Origin: CADCTB01 sp963768975 | GTDB lineage: Bacteria > Actinomycetota > Acidimicrobiia > Acidimicrobiales > AC-14 | NCBI GenBank assembly: GCA_963768975.1 | Contig: CAVYKB010000001.1 | Coordinates: 1 to 64,000, forward strand | Direction: 5' to 3' | Length of the DNA stretch: 64,000 nucleotides | Shown: in pieces, positions 27,134-35,113 of the stretch | Layout of the letters: each line of letters starts with the position of its first letter | Position numbering within the stretch: position 1 is the stretch's first letter | Notes under the pieces: model-generated | Databases searched by the model: none | Told to the model about the DNA's origin: nothing | The model's input: the letters and a program-made list of their open reading frames with translations, nothing else | Made by a program: the position numbers and the translations under genes

Positions 27134-27700
27134 GTGCACCGAGATCTGGCGGCGATAAGCGTGGCTGCGATTATCGCGCTCGCCGGCTGCGGGGATGACG
27201 GGCCGTCCACGGAGACGAGGTCCACGACGCTCCCATCGAGCGAGCCCGCGTCCGCCCCGACGACGGTCGCGAACACGACCTCGTCGACCCGGCTGGTAAC
27301 GACGGTGGCCCGCCCCACGACGACGAGGCCGCGACCAACGACCACCCGGGCCACGACCGCCGTGCCCACCACCTCCCCACCGACGACGGTGGAAGTACGC
27401 ACCGTGGCCCTCGGCCAGTCGTTCACCCTCGGCCTGGGCCAATCCGTCACGGTGTCCGGACCAGGCCTCACCGTGACCTTCGCGGCGCTGGTCGAGGACA
27501 GCCGTTGTCCCATCGGCTCGCAATGCATCTGGGCCGGCAGGGCCGTGATCTCGCTGACGGTGGCCAAGGCAGGCATGGCGCCCGCCACCCTTGCCGTCAG
27601 TAACGAGGACCCGCCATCGAGCCGCTACGGGAGCAACACTATCGAGCTGGTCCTCCTCACCCGCTCTGAGCCCCGAATCGCGACGTCGCGAGTCACGTAA
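27134..27700 (+). CDS. Putative lipoprotein with Thr-rich linker
   Basis: 188 residues from GTG 27134 with GGAAGGTGG before it. Signal sequence ends in the lipobox IALAGC (residues about 15-20). About 60 residues of Thr/Pro/Arg linker precede a small C-terminal domain with two cysteines in SRCPIGSQCIWAG, a motif seen in other exported actinobacterial and cyanobacterial proteins of unknown function. Divergent from the hydroxylase operon. Probably anchored on the outer face of the membrane. Confidence 0.75.
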   Translation: MHRDLAAISVAAIIALAGCGDDGPSTETRSTTLPSSEPASAPTTVANTTSSTRLVTTVARPTTTRPRPTTTRATTAVPTTSPPTTVEVRTVALGQSFTLGLGQSVTVSGPGLTVTFAALVEDSRCPIGSQCIWAGRAVISLTVAKAGMAPATLAVSNEDPPSSRYGSNTIELVLLTRSEPRIATSRVT

Positions 27701-28069
27701 CCTCCGCCGATGTCGCCCGCGTTATCTACTTCATCCCGCCGAGCGCGTGGAACAGCGGATACCCACACTTGCGTCCGGGTGGCGTTGCAGGGGCGGTCTG
27801 TATCACACGACGGCTACGTCTCGCCCGTCGTCGTAAGCGGTCCGGTCGTATCGCTCGCTGGCGCCAATCTCGAACGGGCCGTCCGGGTGGTCACCGAGCC
27901 GCTGTTATACCGGCGATCAGGGCGACGGGGCTAGCGCGCCGGGTCGCCGTCATTAGGGGACGCGCCGTCGGCCTACGAGATCACCTCCTCGTGCTGCGCC
28001 GCGATTATTCAGCTACTACTCGGGTGCCGACGGCGATGGACGACTGCCCATCATCGGCACGCCGCGTGT
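27701..28069. other. Intergenic stretch, nothing supported
   Basis: Lies between convergent genes. Open frames on the plus strand are short and Arg-rich; no terminator with a T-tract was seen. Confidence 0.35.
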
Positions 28070-28699
28070 CTATTGCCTGGCGCTCGCCGGCTGCACCCGG
28101 TTGGACCGGCGCTCGGGTTGAACCTGCCCCGAAACCCCTGCACGAACCATCTGCAAGCCAATCGGCACGAGCGAGATCACCAGCATGGCATCGGCCGCGA
28201 TAGCCAGCCCCTCGATGTCGGGGATGCGCGAGAGCGGGAAGAGCAGCGCGCCTGCAGCCATGGTCCACCCCGACCACCGTGCCACAGTTCCTGAGCGGGC
28301 GAGCATCAAGCCCAAGCCGATCAAGCTCACGGGGAACAGCACGCCCGGCAGCTGGAGGGCGAGCGGTGCGACTGCGCTGTCGGTCTCCTGAATGCTGCCG
28401 GTTTCGAAGATGGCCGCCTGGATACTGTCGATGCCGTAGCCAACGCCGCCGGCGGCACCGATGAGCCCGAGCACGGTGAGGGTGGCTGCGGCGCGGGGCG
28501 CAGCGGGCTCGAGCAGACGGGCCAAGGACACAGTGACCAGGGCGAAGGCGATCATCGCCCAGACCTGGATGGCGCCACCGACCTCACCGTCGTTCATGCC
28601 GTTGCCGGCGCTGATGTAGCTGATCGTGCTGAGGAGGAGGAGGACCGGGGCGGCGACGGTGGCCGCACCCGTGAGCCGTGGGTACGCAAGGTTGGTCAT
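28070..28699 (-). CDS. Polytopic membrane protein of unknown function
   Basis: 209 residues from ATG 28699 (frame open to 28738). About six hydrophobic segments are spread over residues 10-195 (AAPVLLLLSTISYISAG, VWAMIAFALVTVSLA, LTVLGLIGAAGGVGYGI, and so on) and the C-terminus is basic. No catalytic motif. Begins 80 bp after the stop of the LAL regulator on the same strand, so it may be co-transcribed with it. Confidence 0.65.
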   Translation of the reverse strand: MTNLAYPRLTGAATVAAPVLLLLSTISYISAGNGMNDGEVGGAIQVWAMIAFALVTVSLARLLEPAAPRAAATLTVLGLIGAAGGVGYGIDSIQAAIFETGSIQETDSAVAPLALQLPGVLFPVSLIGLGLMLARSGTVARWSGWTMAAGALLFPLSRIPDIEGLAIAADAMLVISLVPIGLQMVRAGVSGQVQPERRSNRVQPASARQ

Positions 28700-28779
28700 G
28701 GAGGGCAGCCAAGTGGAAGAGGCCGATCGGGTCATCACCCGGAAGGATGATCGCCTCCTGCTGCGGGGGTGATCTTGGT

Positions 28780-31509
28780 TCAGAGCATGTGCGACCGGCG
28801 GGCGGCGGCGACGGCCTCGCCTCTCGAGTGGGCACCGAGTTTGGTCATCAGGCTGCGAACGTGAGTCTTGACCGTGTTCTGACTGATGATCAGCCGTTCT
28901 GCGATGGCCTGATTCGACGCGCCGGCACTAAGGAGCCGCAGGACCTCGACCTCACGGGCCGAGAGCACCTCGGCCGAGCCCGGCACGGGCACCGGAGACA
29001 GCCGGACCTCTCGGGTGAGGGTCTGCAGGGCCTCCCGTACCACCACGCCGCCTGCATCCCGTTCGGCCGCCGCCCGGAACAGGGGAATGGCCTCTTGGCC
29101 GGCCACTGCCAGCACCCCGGGCGCCCGCCAGCGGCTGGCTCGGGACGCGACCTCCAGGAGCACGGTCAGGGCATGCTCCCGGTCTCCGCCGGCATCCAGG
29201 ACGAGGGCGAGATCGAGCACGACGTTCCCAACGAACGGGACGATCCGGACCCGCTCCTCGAGCGGGAGCGCTCGCCGCAGGGTCTCGGCCGCCCCTTGCA
29301 GGTCGCCCTCCGACCACGCCTGCTGGGCAAGGACGGACAAGGCCGCTAGGCGGGCAAAGTCCGAATAGCGCGCTGCGGCCCCAGCTGCGTCGGCCCGGGC
29401 GGCGATGTCCGCCAGGTCCGCGGTATGGCCTCCGTGGCGCAGCACCCGGGCGAACAGCCCGAAGCGAAGTGCATGGAGCTCCCGGTCGAGATCCGTCGCA
29501 TCGGGACCCTCGAGGGCGGAGCGGAGCTGGGCCTCGGCCGCCGGAAGATCGCCCATCGCAAAAGCCGCTCCGGCCTCGACCCAGTCAAAGGTGGCACGTA
29601 GGTACGGCAGGCCGCCCAGCCGCTCGGGGAGGTCGCCGGCGGCGCGGGCGGCAGCGAGCGCGTCGTCGAATCGACTCCCCAGGAAGGCGACGAAGGCCCG
29701 CTGATGATGGATGCCCAAACGGACGAGCGCCGGACCGTCCGGGAACCTTGCGTCGGTCCAGTTGGCGTAGGTGTCGATCCGGTTGGGGACGCCGTCTGCG
29801 CCGGCGAGCAAGGGGCTCACATGCTGGGCCAGGACTTCGACCGCCGACTGATCGGCGGTGGCCGCAGTGAGGTCCAGGGCGACTCGGACCCGGCGGGCCA
29901 CCTCGTCCCACCGTGCCCCGAACAGGCAGCCGTACGCGGTCGACACGTGGTGGTCGACCTGGGCTGCCGGCGGCAGCTCGGCGAACCGGGGATCGGCCTC
30001 CAGGTTGCCGAGGAGCGGCGCGAACCGGGCGTGGTCGTTGGTGGCCAGGTGCAGCGAGCGGGCCGCAAGCCATTTCGCCGAGAAATCGTCTGCGTCGTCG
30101 ACGGCAGCGAGAACCGGTTCCAGGACCTGGGCGGCGCGAGCCATCTCACCCCGTTGCACGGCGGCCAGGCCGAGGAGAAGACCGAGTCTCGGCCGGCGAG
30201 CCAGCGTCGACGCCGGGAGTCGGCCGATCCATGACGCCAGCCGGCGGGCTTCAGACGGCTGGGGGAACACGCCTCGACCGAGCTGCTCGAGGGCGTCCGC
30301 AGCCTCGTCCCACACCCCGGCGGCGAGCAGGTGCTCGACCCGCTGAGCGGGTACCCGGGTAGCGGCCGCCGCGGCGACGTGCAGTTGCGACACTCGCGCC
30401 GGGCTCCGCTGCTGGAGGCGCCGGCGAAGGAAGCTGCGGAACAGGTCGTGGTACCGGTAGGTCGAGGTGGACTGATCGACGGGAAGGACCAGGAGCGCAT
30501 GGCGGCGGCGGAGGTCCGCCAGCATGCCCTCGGCGTCCTCACGTCCCGTGAGGGCGGCGGTGACGGCCGGATCAAGCTCGTCGAGCACCGAGCTGTCGAG
30601 GAGGAAGCGGCGGACGTCCTCCGGTTCATGGTCGAGCACCTCGGCCGCCAGGTAGGCCTCGACCGCCTCTAGGTTCTCCGCTCCCCGGAGAGCCGGCAAC
30701 GCGCCGGCGCCCTGGCCCGCCGTCTGCGCCAGCAGTCGGACGCCGGTGACCCAGCCACCGGCGGCCCGGACGACCCGCTCGACCTCGTCCCTGGCGAGCC
30801 CGAGCCCCAGATTCTGGTTGAGGAGGACCTCCGCCTGGTCCGGGCTCAGCCGAAGGTCCTCGGCGCCGATCTCGGTCAGCCGGTGACCGGCCCGCAGGCG
30901 GGCGAGCGCCAGGGGTGGATCGGCCCGAGCGGTGGCGAGAAGGCGAGCATTGTCGGGAAGCCGGGCCAGGAGGTAGTCGAGCGCGGCAGCCACACCGCTC
31001 GACTTGAGGAGGTGGAGGTCGTCCAGTACCAAGACGGTGGGCGTCCGACCGGCGTCCAGGAGGTCGTTGATCAACACGCCGACCATGCGGATGGGGTCCA
31101 CGCTCGCGGGGAGTTCGGATGCCATGAGCTCGGCGGACGCCGGACAGCCACCCGGCACCACTGCGTGCAAGGCGATGACGAGGAGCTGGAGGAACGTCTG
31201 CGGGTCGTCATCGTGTTCGTCGAGGCTGACCCAGGCGACAGGCATCGCCACCCGGTCGGCTGCCGCAGCCGCAAGAGTCGTCTTGCCGGCTCCCGCCTCG
31301 GCAGCTATCAGGGTGAACGGCACCTCGGCGAGCGATCGTTCCACCCGGTCGAGGAGCGCCGGATCGATCGCCGCATCTTTGGGGGGAAACGGCCGGACGA
31401 ACTTGGTACGCGGCACCCAGGCGCTGGCCGGCACGCCCTCGGACACGGCCTGAGCATACGATGGGCAACCGAAGGAAGCATCCGAGGAACCTCTAACTCT
31501 GTCGATCAT
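28780..31509 (-). CDS. LAL-type LuxR regulator (MalT-like, STAND ATPase)
   Basis: 909 residues from ATG 31509. N-terminal NTPase with Walker A (AAEAGAGKTTL, about residues 66-76) and Walker B-like VLVLDDLHLL, then a long helical repeat region, and a C-terminal GerE/LuxR helix-turn-helix (LSAREVEVLRLLSAGASNQA followed by IAERLIISQNTVKTHV). MalT-like proteins multimerise on ligand and ATP binding and activate transcription. Targets are unknown; the membrane protein next door is a candidate. Confidence 0.92.
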   Translation of the reverse strand: MIDRVRGSSDASFGCPSYAQAVSEGVPASAWVPRTKFVRPFPPKDAAIDPALLDRVERSLAEVPFTLIAAEAGAGKTTLAAAAADRVAMPVAWVSLDEHDDDPQTFLQLLVIALHAVVPGGCPASAELMASELPASVDPIRMVGVLINDLLDAGRTPTVLVLDDLHLLKSSGVAAALDYLLARLPDNARLLATARADPPLALARLRAGHRLTEIGAEDLRLSPDQAEVLLNQNLGLGLARDEVERVVRAAGGWVTGVRLLAQTAGQGAGALPALRGAENLEAVEAYLAAEVLDHEPEDVRRFLLDSSVLDELDPAVTAALTGREDAEGMLADLRRRHALLVLPVDQSTSTYRYHDLFRSFLRRRLQQRSPARVSQLHVAAAAATRVPAQRVEHLLAAGVWDEAADALEQLGRGVFPQPSEARRLASWIGRLPASTLARRPRLGLLLGLAAVQRGEMARAAQVLEPVLAAVDDADDFSAKWLAARSLHLATNDHARFAPLLGNLEADPRFAELPPAAQVDHHVSTAYGCLFGARWDEVARRVRVALDLTAATADQSAVEVLAQHVSPLLAGADGVPNRIDTYANWTDARFPDGPALVRLGIHHQRAFVAFLGSRFDDALAAARAAGDLPERLGGLPYLRATFDWVEAGAAFAMGDLPAAEAQLRSALEGPDATDLDRELHALRFGLFARVLRHGGHTADLADIAARADAAGAAARYSDFARLAALSVLAQQAWSEGDLQGAAETLRRALPLEERVRIVPFVGNVVLDLALVLDAGGDREHALTVLLEVASRASRWRAPGVLAVAGQEAIPLFRAAAERDAGGVVVREALQTLTREVRLSPVPVPGSAEVLSAREVEVLRLLSAGASNQAIAERLIISQNTVKTHVRSLMTKLGAHSRGEAVAAARRSHML

Positions 31510-31574
31510 CAAATGGCTTCCAGGAGTAGCAGCGGCAAGGCCCCTGCGGGCGAGAAGGAGGTGAGGTAATCCCC

Positions 31575-31667
31575 ATGACGCGCTATTCCGATGGACGAAT
31601 CCATGTGGGTATCGCCCAGTGCCGGCGAACCGGGACGCCAGAGTGTCATTCGCCGGGAAGTTGTTAG
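31575..31667 (+). CDS. Possible 30-residue ORF behind a near-perfect Shine-Dalgarno
   Basis: AAGGAGGTGA at 31555-31564 matches the 16S anti-Shine-Dalgarno over ten bases. ATG 31575 follows at about 13 bases from the GGAGG core, longer than usual, and opens MTRYSDGRIHVGIAQCRRTG up to TAG. No homologue recognised. The ribosome site could be relic or chance. Confidence 0.25.
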   Translation: MTRYSDGRIHVGIAQCRRTGTPECHSPGSC

Positions 31668-32072
31668 GGGGTACCGATGACGAGGTCCATCACCCTTGCG
31701 TCCTCCTGGACGGCGAAGCCAAGGCCGGAGGAGAACGGCTCACGCCCCGGGATCGGCAGCACCTGTACGGCAGAGATCCCGTCAGAGGCGAGCTGCGCCA
31801 GGTCTCCTCGACGAGGCGCGTTCCGATACCCCGACGGCGATAAGCAGGGTGCACGACAACGTCGTCGAGCCACGCGAAGTTCACCCCGTCCGACCACACG
31901 GTCACAGTGCCGACCGCACGCCCGTCCAGCCACGCCGTTGTGACGAGGTTGCGTAGGCCAGTGCAGCGCGGGCATTTTGCTCGCCCCAGTCCGAGTTGTC
32001 GTTGGAGACCTTGTACAGCGCTATCCACTCGTCGAGCGGGAAGTCCTTGTCGAGTCGCAGCGTCATGCTCAT
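31664..32072 (-). pseudogene. GNAT acetyltransferase with two frameshifts
   Basis: Three frames together rebuild a GNAT protein: start ATG 32072 with MTLRLDKDFPLDEWIALYKV; then a shifted frame with TVTVWSDGVNFAWLDDVVVH and YRRRGIGTRLVEE (acetyl-CoA motif RRxGIG); then another with LASDGISAVQVLPIPGREPF and LGFAVQEDARVMDLV to the TAA at 31664. Shifts fall near 31960 and 31795. All pieces keep their motifs, so the damage is recent or a sequencing artefact. Confidence 0.75.
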
Positions 32073-32306
32073 CTGTCGATCGGGGGTTGCCCGTCGGACG
32101 TGAGCATCCGTAACAGGATGACTTGTCCGCTGCTCGCCTACCCAGTCGCCCCTCCGCCGGCGTTTGGGGCAGGTGGACGGACGGGCGTCGGCTGCGGAGA
32201 GGGGACACGTCGCCGTGGCGGTCAGCGGGCGTCACTCTTGCAGGTCGGCGAGGAGCCTTATGCGGAGCTCCTCCAGCTTCCGTCGCCACTCTTCTTCCAC
32301 AGCGTG

Positions 32307-32720
32307 CTAGGGCGCAGCTCTCCAGGGCGCCCGCCATTCGGGCGGTTCCCACGCCTGAGTGATGTATATCGACTCCCGGGCGACCTTCTCTCCTCGAAAC
32401 TCCAAGATGCTGACAGTGAAGTTCCAGGGCCTGTCGTCGTAGCTGATGGAGTTCTCCGCAACCCAGAGATCCTCGCGGCCCCGAATGCGTCGGATCTCGA
32501 AGGCGAGCTTCGCTGGATACTGGCGTCTCCACTCGCGGAAATTCTCGATGCCCTCGAAGCGCTCGCCGGACTGAGGGAACTCCAGAACGGCGTCGTCGTG
32601 GTAAATCTCGTGCGCGATGTCCTGATCGGTGCCTGCGTACTCCCAGTGACGCTCGAGCTTCGCTCTGACTGCCCCTTCGTCCACACCGACAGGTTGCCCG
32701 ATCTCGTATGTTCCCGCCAA
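32307..32720 (-). CDS. SnoaL-like/NTF2-fold protein
   Basis: 137 residues. NTF2-like alpha-plus-beta cone: AKLERHWEYAGTDQDIAHEI, YHDDAVLEFPQSGERFEG, then beta strands ending WNFTVSILEFRGEKVARESI, the pattern of SnoaL-like domains. Such proteins are polyketide cyclases, small hydrolases or of unknown role. Isolated gene; no operon partner. The gap between it and the broken GNAT (32073-32306) holds nothing supported. Confidence 0.78.
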   Translation of the reverse strand: MAGTYEIGQPVGVDEGAVRAKLERHWEYAGTDQDIAHEIYHDDAVLEFPQSGERFEGIENFREWRRQYPAKLAFEIRRIRGREDLWVAENSISYDDRPWNFTVSILEFRGEKVARESIYITQAWEPPEWRAPWRAAP

Positions 32721-33143
32721 GGTTTGGTACCACAGCGGGATTGTCGGCTAAGTGTCGGACGTCCACTGCATCGCTCTGGTCGGCATCCCAATGCGCGGAG
32801 ACACGGCTCCTGATTACCCACCCGGCGTTGGAGGGCAGGCGGAGCTGCCGGCAGGCTGCGCGCATATGGGCGAACGCTCGGCTGGCCAAGGAGCGGCTGC
32901 GCGCCACGAATATCCGTCGTTCCGTCGCTCGCGAGGCAGACCCGGACGGTGGAGGTGTCCGGAACCGTGGGGAGTGAGCTACTCAAGCCGTGGGAGAAGG
33001 CGCTCATGGGGGTGGACACGCTGCGGTCGGACTCGACTCGACATCAACTCGCAGCCGGACCTCGGTGCCCTCTTCGTTAACGAGCTCCGTCGACCAGGCG
33101 TCGCATGGGTGGCGTCCTGTCGGGTCGTGACGGGTTCTGGCGC
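32721..33143. other. Intergenic stretch, nothing supported
   Basis: Two overlapping plus-strand frames run through here but are Arg-rich shadows without domains. The regulatory palindrome at 33144 follows. Confidence 0.4.
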
Positions 33144-33165
33144 GCGTACTCCGCATGGAGTATGC
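33144..33165. promoter_or_regulatory. Inverted-repeat operator upstream of the histidine kinase
   Basis: TACTCC-gcat-GGAGTA (33147-33162) with further matching GC/GC outward after one mismatch. The same motif, with perfect arms, precedes the MMPL gene at 35045-35070. It lies 59 bp before the kinase ATG, a position fit for control by the adjacent response regulator. Confidence 0.65.
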
Positions 33166-33223
33166 CGAGAACCATCCGCCGGTGGTCGCCCCGGGGGAGC
33201 GGTGTGTCGTACGGTCGGATCGC

Positions 33224-34381
33224 ATGCGGCCCGACCCGAAGGTCTCGACCCGGCTCCGCCTCGGCGACCGGGCCGCGCTGGCCTTTGCGGCGGTGGTGGT
33301 CGTGCTCGCCGCAGCGTCGAGGAACGAACCGGCTGCGGGGGCGGCGTCCAGGGACCTCGACCCACTCGCCGCGCTGCTGCTCGTGGCGGCGCTCGCCTCG
33401 ACGGTGCTGTCCCGCCGGTTCCCCGGCGCGGTCGCGCTCGTGGTACTAGCGCTAAGTTTCGCTTGGTACGGAGTCGGCTACACGAACGGGCTCATCAACA
33501 TCGCGATCCTCGTCGCCTTCTACCGATTGGGGGCGGGCGAGGCACAACACCGCAAGTTGCTGGTCGCCGTCGTGGCGGTCTTCGCCGTGCTCGTCAACAT
33601 CGCCGTTGTGGCGGGCGACGGCTGGTCGGAGGCGCTGACCGCCGCCGGCTACATGGTTATGGCGGTGCTCTTCGGGGAGCTCGTGCGCCACCGGCACCTC
33701 CTGGTCGAGCAGTACGCCCGGCGGGCGGAGCAGGCCGAGGCCGACGCCCACCGCCGGGTGGCCGAGGAGCGCCTGCGCATCGCCCGCGACCTGCACGACG
33801 TGCTGGCCCACACCGTCTCGGCCATGGTCGTGCAGGCCGGCGTCGCTGCCGACCGGGTCGAGCGGGACCCCGAAGGCACCCGGGCCGCGCTCCGGTCGAT
33901 TCGCGAGGCGGGGCGGCAGGCGATGGGCGAGGTGCAGGCCACCGTCGCCGTCCTCAGGTCGAGTGACGACGTCGCGGCGAACACGATGCCTGCGCCACGG
34001 ATCGACCGGATCGCCGAGCTGGCCGACGCCGCCCGGGGGCGGGGGCTGGCCGTCGAGCTCGACATCACGCTGTCGGGCCGGCCGCTCCCGGAGCTGGTGG
34101 AGCTCACCGTCTACCGGGTGGTACAGGAGAGCCTGACCAACGTCGGCCGGCACGCCCGGGCCTCGGCGGTCGTGATTGCCATCCGGGAGGAGGCGCGCTC
34201 GCTGACAGTTGAGGTGCGCGACGACGGCCACGGCACCGACCAGCCCGACGAGAATGGGTTCGGCCTTCGGGGGATGGCGGAGCGGGTGGAGTCGATCGGT
34301 GGGGAGCTGTGGCACGGCGGGGACACCGACGGTGGTTGGGTGGTGCGGGTCTCGATGCCGCTGACCGGCCGGACCCCGTGA
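33224..34381 (+). CDS. NarL-type sensor histidine kinase (HisKA_3)
   Basis: 385 residues from ATG 33224. Four or five membrane helices in residues 10-150 form the sensor. They are followed by HisKA_3 with the phosphoacceptor in RIARDLHDVLAHTV, and an HATPase domain with N-box ESLTNVGRHA and G-box GFGLRGMAERV. Its TGA overlaps the GTG of the response regulator. The membrane location suggests it senses an envelope or membrane-active signal, consistent with an exporter as target. Confidence 0.92.
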   Translation: MRPDPKVSTRLRLGDRAALAFAAVVVVLAAASRNEPAAGAASRDLDPLAALLLVAALASTVLSRRFPGAVALVVLALSFAWYGVGYTNGLINIAILVAFYRLGAGEAQHRKLLVAVVAVFAVLVNIAVVAGDGWSEALTAAGYMVMAVLFGELVRHRHLLVEQYARRAEQAEADAHRRVAEERLRIARDLHDVLAHTVSAMVVQAGVAADRVERDPEGTRAALRSIREAGRQAMGEVQATVAVLRSSDDVAANTMPAPRIDRIAELADAARGRGLAVELDITLSGRPLPELVELTVYRVVQESLTNVGRHARASAVVIAIREEARSLTVEVRDDGHGTDQPDENGFGLRGMAERVESIGGELWHGGDTDGGWVVRVSMPLTGRTP

Positions 34382-35034
34382 CGGTGCGAGTCGTGATCGC
34401 CGATGACCAGGCCCTCGTGCGGGCCGGGTTCGTGTCGCTCATCAGCTCGGCCGACGACCTCGAGGTGGTGGCGGAGGCCACCGACGGCGTAGAGGCGGTG
34501 GCGGCCGTGCGGGCGCATCGTCCTGACGTCGTGCTCATGGACGTCCGCATGCCGAAGGTCGACGGGCTGGCCGCCACCCGGACGATCACCGAGGACGAGT
34601 CGCTCGCCGGCACCCGCGTGGTGGTCCTCACCACCTACGAGCTCGATGAGTACGTCTTTGAGGCGCTGCGCGCCGGCGCCAGCGGCTTCCTGACCAAAGA
34701 CGTTGAGCCGGCCGACCTGCGGGAGGCCATCCGCATCGTCGCCGCCGGCCAGGCGTTGCTGTCGCCTTCGGTGACCCGGCGGGTGGTCGACGCCTTCGCC
34801 GGCGGCACGGTCACGCCGCGGTCGGCGGAACGCTTGAAGGTGCTGACGCCACGGGAGCGAGAGGTGCTGGAGCTGGTAGGCCGGGGCCTGTCGAACGATG
34901 AGATCGCCGTGCGTCTGTACCTCAGCCCGCTCACGGCCAAGACCCACGTGAGCCGCACGATCTCCAAGCTCGGCGTTCGCGACCGGGCCCAGCTCGTGGT
35001 GATCGCCTACGAGACCGGGTTGATCGACCGGTAG
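34378..35034 (+). CDS. NarL/FixJ family response regulator
   Basis: 218 residues from GTG 34378 (GTGA overlap with the kinase). REC domain with acidic pair Asp9/Asp10 and phosphoacceptor Asp55 (VVLMDVRMP), Lys in TKDVEP. C-terminal LuxR-type helix-turn-helix (LTPREREVLELVGRGLSNDE followed by IAVRLYLSPLTAKTHV). Likely to bind the shared inverted repeats at 33144 and 35045, giving autoregulation and control of the MMPL gene. Confidence 0.93.
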   Translation: MTVRVVIADDQALVRAGFVSLISSADDLEVVAEATDGVEAVAAVRAHRPDVVLMDVRMPKVDGLAATRTITEDESLAGTRVVVLTTYELDEYVFEALRAGASGFLTKDVEPADLREAIRIVAAGQALLSPSVTRRVVDAFAGGTVTPRSAERLKVLTPREREVLELVGRGLSNDEIAVRLYLSPLTAKTHVSRTISKLGVRDRAQLVVIAYETGLIDR

Positions 35035-35044
35035 GAGATCCAGA

Positions 35045-35070
35045 ACGCGTACTCCGATGGGAGTACGCGT
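35045..35070. promoter_or_regulatory. Perfect 26-bp palindromic operator upstream of the MMPL gene
   Basis: Arms ACGCGTACTCC and GGAGTACGCGT flank GATG. It shares the TACTCC-N4-GGAGTA core with the site at 33144-33165. It begins 10 bp after the response-regulator stop and lies 43 bp before the MMPL ATG, showing that the exporter has its own regulated promoter. Confidence 0.72.
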
Positions 35071-35113
35071 CGTAGCACCTCTCGCCGGACGACGGTGTCG
35101 TCGCCCAACCGGC

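Noticed and set aside
31690..32907. 405-codon minus-strand frame joining the GNAT piece to the SnoaL region
   Set aside because: Most of it is out-of-frame shadow of the SnoaL-like gene; only its last part carries real GNAT motifs.
33155..33223. Longer N-terminus of the histidine kinase from ATG 33155
   Set aside because: It begins inside the inverted-repeat operator; ATG 33224 fits the kinase N-terminus.
35057..35113. MMPL start at ATG 35057
   Set aside because: That codon lies inside the 26-bp operator palindrome and gives an Arg-rich leader; ATG 35114 or 35126 gives the normal MMPL N-terminus.
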